From: Megalonaias nervosa
Lineage: Eukaryota; Mollusca; Bivalvia; Unionida; Unionidae
Assembly: GCA_016617855.1 (NCBI GenBank)
Contig: JAECUM010093705.1
Location: 1-64,000 of the forward strand
Length of the DNA stretch: 64,000 nucleotides
Direction: 5' to 3'
Shown: piece after piece, positions 53,101 to 63,948 of the stretch
How positions within the stretch are numbered: the stretch's first letter is position 1
Layout: every line of letters begins with the position of its first letter
The notes under the pieces: model-generated
What the model was told of the DNA's origin: nothing
What the model saw: only the letters and a program-made list of their open reading frames with translations
The model's database searches: none
Program-made: the position numbers and the translations under genes

Positions 53101-54692
53101 AAAACAATATTTGCTTGTGCCCTCATCGGTATTACGGTACAGGCCAGTTAGTTTTTTTTTATTTTTAAAACTGGAACAAAGATCGACTGGATTAAATATA
53201 GCATTTTGACTTTGAACTTACAGTATGTACAATAGTAAAGTGTATTTTAGGATGTGCTTATGTGTGTGTGAAAAAATGCATTACAGTATTCAACAGCTTT
53301 GATTTCATTTCCCATATTATGGGTTGTCTCATAACACGTGTCAGAAGTGAAATCCTTGTGTAATACTTCATTCGTAAGCACAAATAATCTACTTATTTTC
53401 TTATTAGTTTTGGCATCCATTGTGTGATTGGATATTTTCTGGCATGTTAAACAATAAACTGTTCTCCGAGTCCACAGGTGAATTTCCAAACAAACTGAGC
53501 CAAGTAAGCTAACATTTTCAAAGGATAAAGAATGCAAGAAGGCAATGAATAAGATTGTTCGCAGTCTTTTTTGTTGCCGTTGTTTCTTGTGAATATTTTG
53601 AGCACAACACTCGTAGGAATATAATGAAATGTTGTAGAAACTTCCGCTCCATTTAGATATGCGTAGTTAAGACTGATACCAACAATACGACAGCAACAAA
53701 ATGCTAACGAGACTCTGAGATTTTAGTTTCTAGGTATAAACACAATATTCGCTCACAATTCAATACGATCTAGCTTTGGGTCCTTTTTATCGTTGTGTTT
53801 TGAAAATTCCCAATTGTTTTTTCGCGTTCTTTGACTAATTGCCTTCATAGATTAACAGGTCTAGTAATTTACAATTGATAAAATGTTACCATCGAGTCGC
53901 AGAGTTCTAATACTTGTTAGATATGTGTGAGTACTGACTTAAGATATAATTTGTTAAAATGTGTTCAACTTAGGGTCGCGTTAAAATTTACTATGGTCCA
54001 GACCTCCATATACGTAAACTACTAAGGGTGAATGAAGAGTATTCACTATTTTATGTACATGAGATAACTTTGGGGGGAAAAAGTACAGGTGGGGCGGTTG
54101 GCTGTTTTGTTGGTGGTGGTGACCAACTACAGCTCCTGGGTTATTTCTTAAGTGGCGTTGTGGATAAACATTTTTGGGGAAATCAATAGACCAGTTGATC
54201 TTCAAAGAACTAGTTTGTTTTTATTGTATTTTTGAGTATAAGAAAAAGCATGACCGGATTATCTTGCTAAAGGTGTCCTGATTATGGCAAGGGCATATCA
54301 GATCTTGCTATAAAGGGTCATATTTAGGTCAGGGGTCAATGATATGCTAACGCACACGAACATTATATTTCACGTGACATTTTAATCTTACATCGACATA
54401 ATTTCAAGTTTGGACAAGACATCTCCTAATCGACCTGAACAAATATTATTGATTGCACTTTTAGTTGTTGCTGGCATCTGTGCTGGATCAAATTTGCATT
54501 GTGTACCCGGGTAGCACAATAAACAGAAGTGGATGTTTCTGTCAATTTAGCAAATTACTGGTAAAAATTGGCAACTAAGGTAATTTTTTTCAAAACTCAC
54601 CATTAGATTTTGACACGAAACGTAGATAAATAAGTCATAAGCTAAGAAATATTAAAGGAAAAGAAGTGTAAAATAAACACAGGAGTCATCAA

Positions 54693-56123
54693 TGTCATTG
54701 TAACAAGATAACCGGGTTGGATTTCAGATTTATATTAGAACACTTCTGATGGTGATACAAATACAATGTTTATTAATGAATGACTTGAATGAGAAAAGAA
54801 TTATGATTAATACGTGCGTGTATAAGATCCAAATATTGGACAAATTAACATAATCCGCACGAACCTAATAATGCAACAAATATAAATACAAATAAATGAC
54901 CTTACACAGTACAAGGACAAAGGTGAACGATTCACAGTAATTTCACAAGACGAAAAGAATGATGCGTTTTACTCAAAAATAGTAAATGTACTTACTACTC
55001 ATACAGTAAAATGTATTCACTCAAATAGTGAAAAATTAGGTACTTTACTCAAATAGTAAAATGATGAAAACAAAGTGGTAGATATCATGCAAAATATCTT
55101 TACAGTCCCAAAACACTGAGTATAACAAACCCCAAAATTAGCCCACAGCTAAAACATTACATGCATGGAGTAACACAAAACATTCCGTCACTAGCACACT
55201 TGGGTACCAGTCACAATAGTCAGTCAAGCAATCACCATTATAGGTACTCACCAACCACTATTCAGTTTCTTGGTCAATCTAGCAATCAGCGCCCACCAAT
55301 TCGGTCAGCAACGCCCGATCACCTGCTACTCGACCAGCAACACTCACTCAGCTCTACGGCTGCTATGGTTCAGCTTTACAGCTGCTATGGTCAACTTCTA
55401 TGGTTAGCTCTACAGCTGGTACCACGTCGACTCCGATCAGCTGAAAATACATCTAACACCGTGTACTATGCATGACACGGGCATATACGATAACACGTAA
55501 TGACGTTATATACGGTAAGCTATCCAAATTACATTATCGGCACAACATTACCAAGCAATAAACAGGTTCAGAAGTGAACCTATCCGTGTCCGATATGAAT
55601 CCTATGGTGCTAAACGTTTCTTAATAAAATGCAGCTTTACATTGCTAATATAAAGCTTTTGCTAAGTCACAAACACGAACAGAAAATATTTGCATTTTAC
55701 CACGCAAGCCGAAGCTACATAGAAAATATGCCAAAATAAACGTGGTAGTACAATAGCTATAACTCACAATATACATAAGAAATAATTTACATAAGAAATT
55801 AATAAATAACTTACATTCCTCTACAGCTGAAGATGTGCAAGTCCCTAAGTAGACTGCTACCTGACAAGACGTTCATTAATGTGAAGATATCGCCTTACGG
55901 TGAGGCATTTATACACAGACGATGAAGCCTACATCGTCTGTGCGTAGGAAGTATTCGGTTTTTCCTATCGAAAGCACTTCGCACGTGCGGCATAGGATGA
56001 ACGGACTCACTGTTTCGAAATAATGTACAATATACATAAATCACCCTCGGGTATCGTTGTACACAAAACGAAGCCCGAGTACATGTATTTAATAAATCAA
56101 AGGATTTATACAATTCCGTGACA
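54693..56123. mobile_element. Solo-LTR-like insertion, 1.43 kb
   Basis: Present in copy B but absent from copy A, where CATCAGTG runs straight into CTATGAGC. Its ends are TGTCATTG and CGTGACA, giving inverted TGTCA/TGACA termini. No clear target duplication and no conserved coding frame. Confidence 0.5.
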
Positions 56124-56520
56124 GCTATGAGCATCAAGTGGGACTAATTGAAAACAGGATAGCTACTAGCCACTGGGCGATATCTGAGGTATTTTTTCTA
56201 CAAAAACTTTTGAAATTTAGGGATTTGTGTTCTTAATATTTTCCTGAGTTGTAATATTGCCATTAAAAGCCTTTGGTTTGAATTTGCAAATTAAACTTTA
56301 TTTTAATTGAGGAGTTTACAAGCTTTAAATGAGCCGACAGATTTTGGTCTGTGTAGTTTGCAGTTTGATCCCATTTATATGCAAGTATAGATGTTATTAA
56401 TTTAATATGTTCGACACACATACAACATACAAAGTGAAACAGTGTATAGGTCAAATTTGTTACGTGCATAAGAAGAAGACAGAAAAGGAATAGGAGGAAG
56501 AAGAAGCAGAAGAAAAGGAC

Positions 56521-56568
56521 AAATAATAATAATAATAAGAAGAAGAAGAAGAAGAAGAAGAAGAAAAA
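56521..56568. repeat. (AAT)n/(GAA)n microsatellite
   Basis: Short AAT units followed by about ten GAA units. Confidence 0.85.
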
Positions 56569-56599
56569 GAAGGTTGAAGAGAAGGATGAGATATAAGGA

Positions 56600-57741
56600 A
56601 AGTAAAACGATGAAGAAGTTAAACAAAATATTAAGAATATTACGTTCTGTTATACAATATAACGCAGAACTTCATAGATCGTTGGATAATAGAAAATGTC
56701 ACTTTGAACGAACGTTTAATTGAATATTACGTAAAATTACAATATTTAAAATGTACTGATTTAAATTTTGAAAAAATTGACCTCTAAAAAGGGATTGTCT
56801 TTTAACTGCTGATCCAAAGCATTTTAATATGTCCATCGGCATAATTTATTGTGAAGGAGTCATTTTTTAAATTATGAAAAACCAGTAGAATGCTTAAATG
56901 AGCAATTCCTGTACGTTACAGTGAAAGTCATATTTATGCATTAGAATTTATTATGATTAACTCTAAACGGCAGATCATCTATTCCCATTTACTGATGTCA
57001 CTGGTGAATACAAGCTTGTGCTACTTCATTCAGCATCATTGTTAAGTTTTATCGCTCACACGTCTGTCTCTTTATGTTTTATAGAATATGGAAGTTTACT
57101 CCTCCTGTCTCTTTTTCTCGTCAGCGTAATATTGTTGCGTTGTGGCTATTATCGTGGTCACCGTATTCCTCTAGATCCTGGTAAGAGAAGGTATTTGCTT
57201 AGTCTACAGCAGTTGTTACGAATAAAGTTTTAGTTAATGTTCAATAAGGTAACTTACGTTTTCGGATGTAGGTATTCACTAACATCGTACTGACATAAAA
57301 ATCGCATTTTTCACTTTGGTTTGGCTCTTTCAATTTACTTTGCTGATAAAGGCATGCATGAAGCATTGGTAATGCAAACGAATTAAAAAACAAATTATGC
57401 AGTCACTTTGCTATGGGGTGACACTAACATTACATTGTCAACACTTCTTTTGTTCTCTATCGGAGTTATGAATCATTATATTTGTTATTCTTTTTTCTTC
57501 GTTAATTACCGATCCAAACATTGCTTATCAAAATCAAATCTGTGTTTAAGGTTAAACTGGCTTGTTAAGTTACGTCTAGAAGTTTTGTGAATTCCTGAAT
57601 AAAGACCCAGAATACATACTGTTAACTTGTAACTGCGTAACGAAAGATGGAAAAATATGGCATACCACACAAAATATTTAAAATTTATACAGGTATTAGG
57701 ACGTGTTCAGCTAAATGATATCTTGACTCGTGAACTGGAGA
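56600..57741. other. AT-rich host DNA upstream of element 3
   Basis: No supported gene. A frame at 57086-57233 after TATGTTTTATAG encodes a hydrophobic segment and a basic tail and could be a terminal exon, but nothing corroborates it. Confidence 0.35.
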
Positions 57742-58140
57742 ATAGTAATAGGGGACGATAGGGCCCTCATCATGCCAAAGAAGGAAATTAACCCTGGAAC
57801 GATATGGGCCTCCGATTTATAGGCCGAAAAGCACACCCTGGGACGATATGGGCCCAAAATGTAGTAGGTCCAAATGCCACAGCCTGGGACGATATGGGCT
57901 TCAAAATTAATGATGGTACGGGAAGTTGGCAACAATGTAGCAAGGGACTGACCTAATACGCGTGGTTACCACTCTAGGTAGAGACAAACACAACAGAAAC
58001 TGAGACAGACATATACTAATATAAGCCCGAGATTTATATATAAAGCATTACCTAGACCTGAAATTATGTTGACGGTGTTCATAAATTTGCATTATTATAA
58101 TGATGCTATAAACAGTTATAATCAAGGAAAAGACTAACGC
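57742..58140 (+). repeat. Outer terminal repeat of element 3
   Basis: Three units with CCTGGGACGATATGGGC replace the ACGGACAATGGG and GCGTCAATGGG units seen in element 2. A second block with TATAGCGTCAATGGGAATTT and GCACACCCTGGGAC appears at about 58800-58930. Confidence 0.75.
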
Positions 58141-58150
58141 CAAAATGGAT

Positions 58151-58750
58151 GTGACTAAAAGTAACGCTAAAATTAGGAAATTGTCCCAGAATTTAACGGA
58201 GACTAAACATGTCCCTGAACATTAGGTTACATTGGTTGAGACTAAAAGTAGTACTAAAATTACGAAATTGTCCCGGACTACAGTGGAGACTGAGAAAATC
58301 TGGAACATTAATATTCAAATGACTATGACTAAAAGTAACGCTAAAATTACAAAATTGTTCCAGAATTTAACGGAGACTGAACATATCCCAGAAGATTAAA
58401 TTATATTTGTTTAGTCTAAAAGTAGTACTAAGATTACTAAAATGTCCCAAGCTGTAGTGGAGACTGAGAAAAACTCCGGAAGATTGTATTCAGATTGCCG
58501 TGACTTAAAATATTGCACTAAATTTCCGAAAAATTTAGCGGACTTGAATGGAAACTGATAACTAGCCAGATGTTTTGGTTGTCAGAAATGGGAAAGACAA
58601 AGTGTAGCACTAAATTCTGAAATTGCATCGGACTTTAGCGGAGACTGAAAATTATCCATAGATAAATTTTAAAAATGTTACCAAGACTTAAAGTAGTACT
58701 GAAATTATTTAAACTCATACCGACCTTCGCGGAAACTGAAAAATTGTAAA
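58151..58750 (+). repeat. Tandem array of about seven 85-bp units in element 3
   Basis: Units starting near 58151, 58238, 58326, 58410, 58500, 58594 and 58684 share GACTAAAAGTA, GCACTAAAATT, AAATTGTCCC and GCGGAGACTGA, decaying toward the right. Not seen in the TIRs of element 2. Confidence 0.75.
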
Positions 58751-59100
58751 TAAAAAATTAAAATAAGATATACTATAGCATCAGTGGGAATTAGCATTAC
58801 GGGACCCTACTTTTTCTACTATAGCGTCAAGATTTATAGCGTCAAATGGCACACCCTGGGACACTATAGCGTCAATGGGAATTTTGTATGGCAACAATAG
58901 GAATGGAACAGGTAGGGTGATGTCACGGTACTGGACACTTGCAACAGAGAATAATGTTTTTGTGAGTTAAACATAAATTATACAACAACTAAAACTTTCT
59001 TTAGGCAAGAAAGAGTAAATCTTTTTGAGGCAATGGATTGACCCATTACACATAAATTATACAAACAACTAAAAAATTTTTAGGCAAGAGAGAGTAGACA

Positions 59101-59136
59101 TCTTTTCGAGACATATGAGTGGCCCTGAATGGGGTC
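59101..59136 (-). terminator. Decayed histone-type stem-loop with purine element, element 3
   Basis: On the minus strand GACCCCATTCAGGGCC (59121-59136) retains the 3' stem arm but has two stem mismatches. GAAAAGA (59101-59107) keeps the usual 13-nt spacing. The gene it would serve is deleted or unrecognisable. Confidence 0.5.
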
Positions 59137-59224
59137 GTTTAGTTTCTTCTACTTTCCTCCCTTCTTCTTCTCCACCACCACCTCATCTTCTACAGTATAT
59201 TTTTCTTCTTTTTCTCATCCTTTC

Positions 59225-59620
59225 ATCTATTTATAGCTACAACCTGTGGAAAACCCAAGTCTATATTTATAGTCTCAAACTTTTCAGCTTCAATGCCATC
59301 ACTTTACTCAACACTAGGGGAATAATGGCAACAGCCGAACACGAATCCGAATCACATTTTTCATTTAGACCTAGTATCTATTTATAGCTACAGCCTGTGG
59401 AAAACACAAGTCTATATTTATAGCCTCAAAATTTCAAGCTTCAGTGACGTCACTAAACTGGCTGACCTGAATACGCGATACTGTGTAAATTCCCATTGGA
59501 AAAACCCAAGTCTATATTTATAGCCTCAAAAATTTCTAGCTTCAGTGACGTCACTGAACTGGCTGACCTGAATACGCGATACTTTAGGTAGGTAGGTAGG
59601 TAGGTAGGTGAATTGAATTT
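59225..59620 (+). repeat. TIR-type repeats of element 3
   Basis: Three copies of a block with ATTTATAGCTACAACCTGTG and GTCTATATTTATAG, also present in both TIRs of element 2 (20340-20400 and the inverse near 36500). TGACGTCA at 59445 and 59546. A (GGTA)n tract is at 59587-59610. Confidence 0.75.
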
Positions 59621-59689
59621 AATATGGATAAAGGGAGTTTTATGGGGACAAAGACCAATACACACAAAAGAAAGGGAGAAAGAAAAAAT

Positions 59690-60140
59690 CCAATATCTAC
59701 TATCCACACAAACAAACGCGAATGCATAAAACACACACCTATATATTATCCACACCAACGGACGAGAACGCATAAAACACACATATTACACTATCCACAC
59801 CAAGGAAGGAGATCGCATAAAACACACACCTATATACTATCCACACCAACGAATGAGAATGCATAAAACACACACCTATTTACAATCCACACAAACGAAC
59901 GAGAATGCATAAAACATACACCTATATACTATCCACACCAACGAACGAGAATGCATAAAACACACACCATATTTACTATCCACATCAACGGACGCGAATG
60001 CATAAGCACACACATTATACTATCCACACCAACGAACGCGATGCATAAAACACACTATACCTACTATCCACACCAACGGACGCGAATGCATAAAACATAC
60101 ACACTATACTATCCACAACAACGGACGCGAATGCATAATA
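59690..60140 (+). repeat. Subterminal tandem array of element 3
   Basis: About ten units around CTATCCACACCAACG, then GAGAATGCATAAAACACAC; the same array type as in element 2 with a distinct consensus. It abuts the broken capsid gene at 60140/60141. Confidence 0.9.
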
Positions 60141-61173
60141 AGTAATTCTTCTGGGCAAAGTTAGGTTCGTTGGGTCTGGTACACAAAGTCTTGCCATCGC
60201 GACTGACCTCGATCTTGGACACTCTGTAGTGCTTAAACTCGAAAGGATTTTGATCATGGGCTCCGTTGAGGGCTGCATTACTGACGATGTCAACGATTAA
60301 ACGTTTGGGTAACTGTCCTTGGAACAGATGATCTTCGATGTTGGATCGGAGTCTAGCAGCAATAGTGAACGTTTTCACTTCTACACGTCGTATCGGATAC
60401 TTGGCGGTCGATCTGCTCAATGTTTGACTGATGTCGTTTCCCGCTTTAGGTAACACTTCTACGCGAAGCACGTAAAGTCTGGCTTCTTGGATGATGGTTT
60501 TGTACTCGTTGGCATGAGCCATCAAATGGAAAGCGACACTGCTGCGATTGAGTCTCAGGCGAATATCCACTCCGTTCAGAAAATACTTGTCTTGCAACCA
60601 CATGTCCAAATGCAAACGATCCATCAGTTCTAAATTACGACCTTGCAGGATTTTCTCTCGATGGTTGTTAAAACCCACATTGTAAGGATCGTCATCGACT
60701 GTCAGGGCTGTGTCGTTAAACGTGTCTTAACCTGTGGTGTCAGGTTTCCATACCACACAAGCATCCAGATGAGTGTTCTTGGCCTCTTTTTCGTACGTCA
60801 AGAGATTTTCCAGGAACGCTAGGTAAGGGTAAGTATCCATACTGCTGCTGACCAGTCTGTTATTCAAGTACAAATCCACTTCGCTGAACAAGGAATGCAT
60901 GAAATTGTTGACGGGAGCTACTCTGGCATCGGCTCCCAGATTGGTGTTGTCGGTTTTGATCACTTTGAGCTTTAGGTACAAGTAACTGCTATTCAGATGG
61001 ATGTAATCTTCGGGCTGTCCTTTGATTTCAAACTCGATGGGAGCTGAATTCGTCAAAGAGGAGACAGGGTGAAATTCGACCCATTGGGATTCTTGCATTG
61101 TCATCATGGTGGGTGGTATGGCAAACAGATCCAGTTCCGACTTGGAACAAGCACAAGACTCTCGGTGCATCAT
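60141..61173 (-). pseudogene. MCP: Major capsid protein, element 3 (truncated, decayed)
   Basis: The start at 61173 (MMHRESCACSKSELDLFA) and most of the protein align with 32082-33365. Breaks: a deletion and TAA near 60725, in the middle of the gene, and loss of about the last 90 codons after FAQKNYL, where the frame passes into the subterminal array. The double-jelly-roll fold would be incomplete. Confidence 0.88.
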
Positions 61174-61183
61174 TTTCTCTGAT

Positions 61184-61601
61184 TTAATAATCAAAAACGT
61201 CTAACTCTCGGACAGTTTTTCTTTTCTTAGTCTTTCTACCTCTAGGGGCGTGAAGTCCTCTGAAGGGGTGTTTTCGTCGTCTTTTTCTGCCTTGTCCTTG
61301 CTGTGTCGTCAGGAAAGCAGGAATGTCTGAATCGGCATTGCCCAGGGCATTTATAGGAGTTTCTCGCCGGCCCAAAATTTCTTTACCCGTTTGAAGCAAG
61401 ACATTTTTGCCTGCTCTCAAGAAAGCTTCTTTAGGGTTTTGTTTGTCAATGATGACATTTTGGAGAAATTCTTTGCCGTGCGTCAAATCTCCGTGTCACC
61501 ATCGGTTTCAAAACGGGAGCCACTGTACAAAAGGCTGATTTGAGCATATCTCCTAAACCATGTCCTCGTTGTCGAGCGACTCCTCGGTACACAGGATACA
61601 T
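61184..61601 (-). pseudogene. pVI-like minor virion protein, element 3 (frameshift deletion)
   Basis: ATG at 61601 (VYRGVARQRGHGLGDM), homologous to 31622-32062. About 23 bp are missing near 61485 relative to that gene, shifting frame before GKEFLQNVIIDKQNPKEAFL. The basic C-terminus is intact and ends at 61184. Confidence 0.75.
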
Positions 61602-61614
61602 GACTGACAAAAGG

Positions 61615-62522
61615 TTAGAGTAATCGTTTTCGAAAATGGAGTTTCACGGTGACTTTCCCTTTTGGTGAATGGAATATTTTGTCCTAGATCTCCTTTTATA
61701 GTAATGTTGACAGTGTCGAAATATGACTTACTGACGGGCAAATAGTGAGGATGTACAAATTCGCGGTGAACGTGATAGGTGTTTCCACCTTCCTCGTCAG
61801 AGTTCGTGGCAGAATCCACTTTGAAAGGAATGACACGCAGTGACGGTACGAACGTGTGTCCCACCACGTTGTACTCCGCCACATCGGACTACACAAAAAT
61901 CAAATTCAGTCCTTGGTTCATTTCTACAGGGAATCTAAAATATTTCGCAAAATCCAAGTTGCCAGTAATGGCTAGTATTTCGTTTTTCATCTTGATCAAC
62001 TTGGTGTCTCCACCTAAAATATCATACAATTCAGGACAAAATGTAATGGCCAATACTTTGTCCTCTGAAAATTTCATCATTAGACGCTATTTTGTGGTAC
62101 TCGAGGGTGATACTTTTTCTGGTTCTCTCCAAGGCTTTGGCAAACACAGAATTGAATTTGGTAGAAATTGTGTTCACCAAATGTTGACCACTAAAATAAT
62201 AACCTGCAGGAATGGTCAACAGATAGGTGAATCGTTTAGGTTTGGGGTTTTGTGATTTCATAGAGTTAGCTACACTGTTAGGTTCATCCAAGTGTTGCTG
62301 CACTTGTTCGTCATAAACTTCTACCGTAAAAGTGTTGTCATTTTCGACGATGTTTTTGATTTGTGTAGGGTGAATCATTTCCACTAAAGCCACTTCCCAA
62401 TGGACTTCGTGATCAAATTGGATGGCTTGAGGTAATTTGGCCGCATAAGAGCATAAGGTGTTATTGGTAAAGACCTCCATGGAACTGTCACTGGGTAACG
62501 TTAAGTAAAATTGGTTGTTCAT
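61615..62522 (-). pseudogene. Penton (minor capsid) protein, element 3 (decayed but with N-terminus)
   Basis: Retains the N-terminal jelly-roll part missing from element 2 (FYLTLPSDSSMEVF, AIQFDHEVHWEVALVEMIHP). Breaks: a deletion and shift near 62075, a stop with a short insertion at about 61886, and a one-base shift near 61660. The start overlaps the stop of the membrane protein gene, as in element 2. Confidence 0.82.
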
Positions 62523-62929
62523 AATTCCACAGTTCTGGTGTCCGAGGAGTCATTGGAAGTCAGAGGAGTGTCTAAAAGAGGATGGTTAGGGTGACTGTTG
62601 GAAGGGGGACTAACGTTGGACACAAGACTCCCGTTGTTGTTTCCGTTGGAGGAATATTTCAGAGACGGATTGGGAAGAACGTAACCAGTGCAACTAAGTA
62701 AAATGGTCCACAATTGTATTTTTTTCAGCTTTCCTTGTTGCAAACTCAAATTGGCAATGGCAGCACCGATGACACAATACGCCACAAAGATCTGGCAGAA
62801 AAAGACGATTTGCGTTTTAGGCACACGTTCTCCACACCACACCCACAAGGATTGCTTTTGTAAATCTTGCAGAGAAGAACTGGGGGAAGGAGTGGTCACT
62901 GTAGTAGCTGAGGCTGTGTTGAAGGGCAT
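62519..62929 (-). CDS. Conserved Polinton membrane protein, element 3
   Basis: 136 residues, one fewer than its element 2 homologue and open throughout; same two hydrophobic helices (QIVFFCQIFVAYCVIGAAIA, LWTILLSCTGYVLPNP) and Ser/Asn-rich tail. Near-identity to the homologue while the neighbours decay suggests a short time since both were active. ATG 62929 is the first in frame. Confidence 0.77.
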   Translation of the reverse strand: MPFNTASATTVTTPSPSSSLQDLQKQSLWVWCGERVPKTQIVFFCQIFVAYCVIGAAIANLSLQQGKLKKIQLWTILLSCTGYVLPNPSLKYSSNGNNNGSLVSNVSPPSNSHPNHPLLDTPLTSNDSSDTRTVEL

Positions 62930-62935
62930 GATTAT

Positions 62936-63290
62936 CACTTCTTTTTATAGTCAATGAGTTGCGAAGCGTCGATCCAAGAGTCAAAACTGGGAGGATATCC
63001 TTTCCGACCCAAGCAAATTTGGAAAAGACGTCAATGACACAAAACAAATATTTGTAACCACGATTGTTGGTGGCCAAATGAGAGACATCGGCTAAATCGG
63101 CTTGACATTGATGATCGATGCCTTCCACTCGGGTGCAACTTCTGGAAAATTTTCGTCGAATGAGTTTGTGTAAGGTGTAAACGAACACTTTTCAGTCGAG
63201 TTTTGACAGCACGATACAATTTCTGAACTCCTCCGTAACCTGCAGGATGGGATGGATCGTAATAAATGCTGGCTAACAACTTCTAAATTT
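62936..63290 (-). pseudogene. Polinton integrase, element 3 (central core deleted)
   Basis: The N-terminal part is present: YYDPSHPAGYGGVQKLYRAV, a linker with His/Cys residues, QADLADVSHL holding the first catalytic Asp, and YLFCVIDVFSKFAWV. There is a shift between about 63180 and 63190. After FAWV the sequence jumps to the end of the chromodomain (out of frame, near 63005), so the second Asp, the Glu and most of the C-terminal domain are gone. Confidence 0.82.
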
Positions 63291-63299
63291 TTTTAAATT

Positions 63300-63948
63300 T
63301 TTTTTATTTTTTTTTTTTTAAATAAGTGATCCACTCTTCGCTGATGGTAATCTGAAGTGGCTTGGAAACGGCTTTACGTGTCCGATGTGCCACGGGAGTA
63401 GAAGTCGAAGGTAGTCTTGGTGGTAGCGGCGGTGGTGGTGGTGGTAATGGAATGTCTTTGGTCTTCTTTTCTTTATTCACTTCTGCTTTCCCTTCTTTCT
63501 ATTTCACTTCTGTCGAAGGTGGAGTGGACATCTTCTTTTTAACCCAAGCTTTAAGTTCTTCTCGTTGCGGTGTAGGGGATGGGGTCAACAAGGACGCTGC
63601 AATCTTACTGGGGATGGGAGCTGCTGACGGTGTTTGAAAGACTTCTCTTGCCTCTTCTTCTTCAGGCAACCGTGAGGCTGCATCTGTCTTGACCACTGTG
63701 AGTGGTAGTGGTGGTTGTGGTGGTGGTGGTGGTGAACTTTTCATCCGGGCCTTAAAATCTTTCAAAGTGGGTAGAGCTGTTTCGTCTGACAAATCGCTGC
63801 GATCCATCAAGGATTGCAATTCGTGTTGTAACTGGGACATCTCGATCAAATGAGGATTGGGAGGTAAATGTGGGGTTCGTTGTTCTTGCCAACGATGGTA
63901 TTCCATCCATCGTTTGTAAGGGACTAAAGCTAGTTTTCGTCCTTCCAT
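63300..63948 (-). pseudogene. Conserved Polinton LVPYKRW protein, element 3 (one stop)
   Basis: ATG at 63948: MEGRKLALVPYKRWMEY, then HELQSLMDRSDLS, where codons seen in element 2 are missing, then Pro-rich linkers and LPEEEEAREVFQTPSAAPIP. TAG at 63499-63501 ends the open part at 149 aa. The frame continues beyond it through a poly-Pro stretch to VSKPLQITISEEWITYLKK, so the original protein was about 215 residues. Function unknown; conserved position upstream of integrase. Confidence 0.7.

Larger units (their letters stand above)
50170..56450. repeat. Host segmental duplication, copy B
   Basis: Same orientation and order as 15690-19260 but interrupted by extra sequence at about 51590-53700 (related in part to the LTR-like insertion at 28040) and at 54693-56123. 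A segment equivalent to 18740-19150 is missing. Divergence by eye is appreciable, so the duplication is not recent. Confidence 0.7.

Noticed and set aside
57018..57233. 71-aa hydrophobic ORF, possibly a terminal exon after a TTTATAG acceptor
   Set aside because: Single weak splice signal, no partner exon and no recognised family; left as a note only.
59453..60145. ORFs on both strands across the element 3 array
   Set aside because: Repeat artefacts; no similarity outside the repeats.
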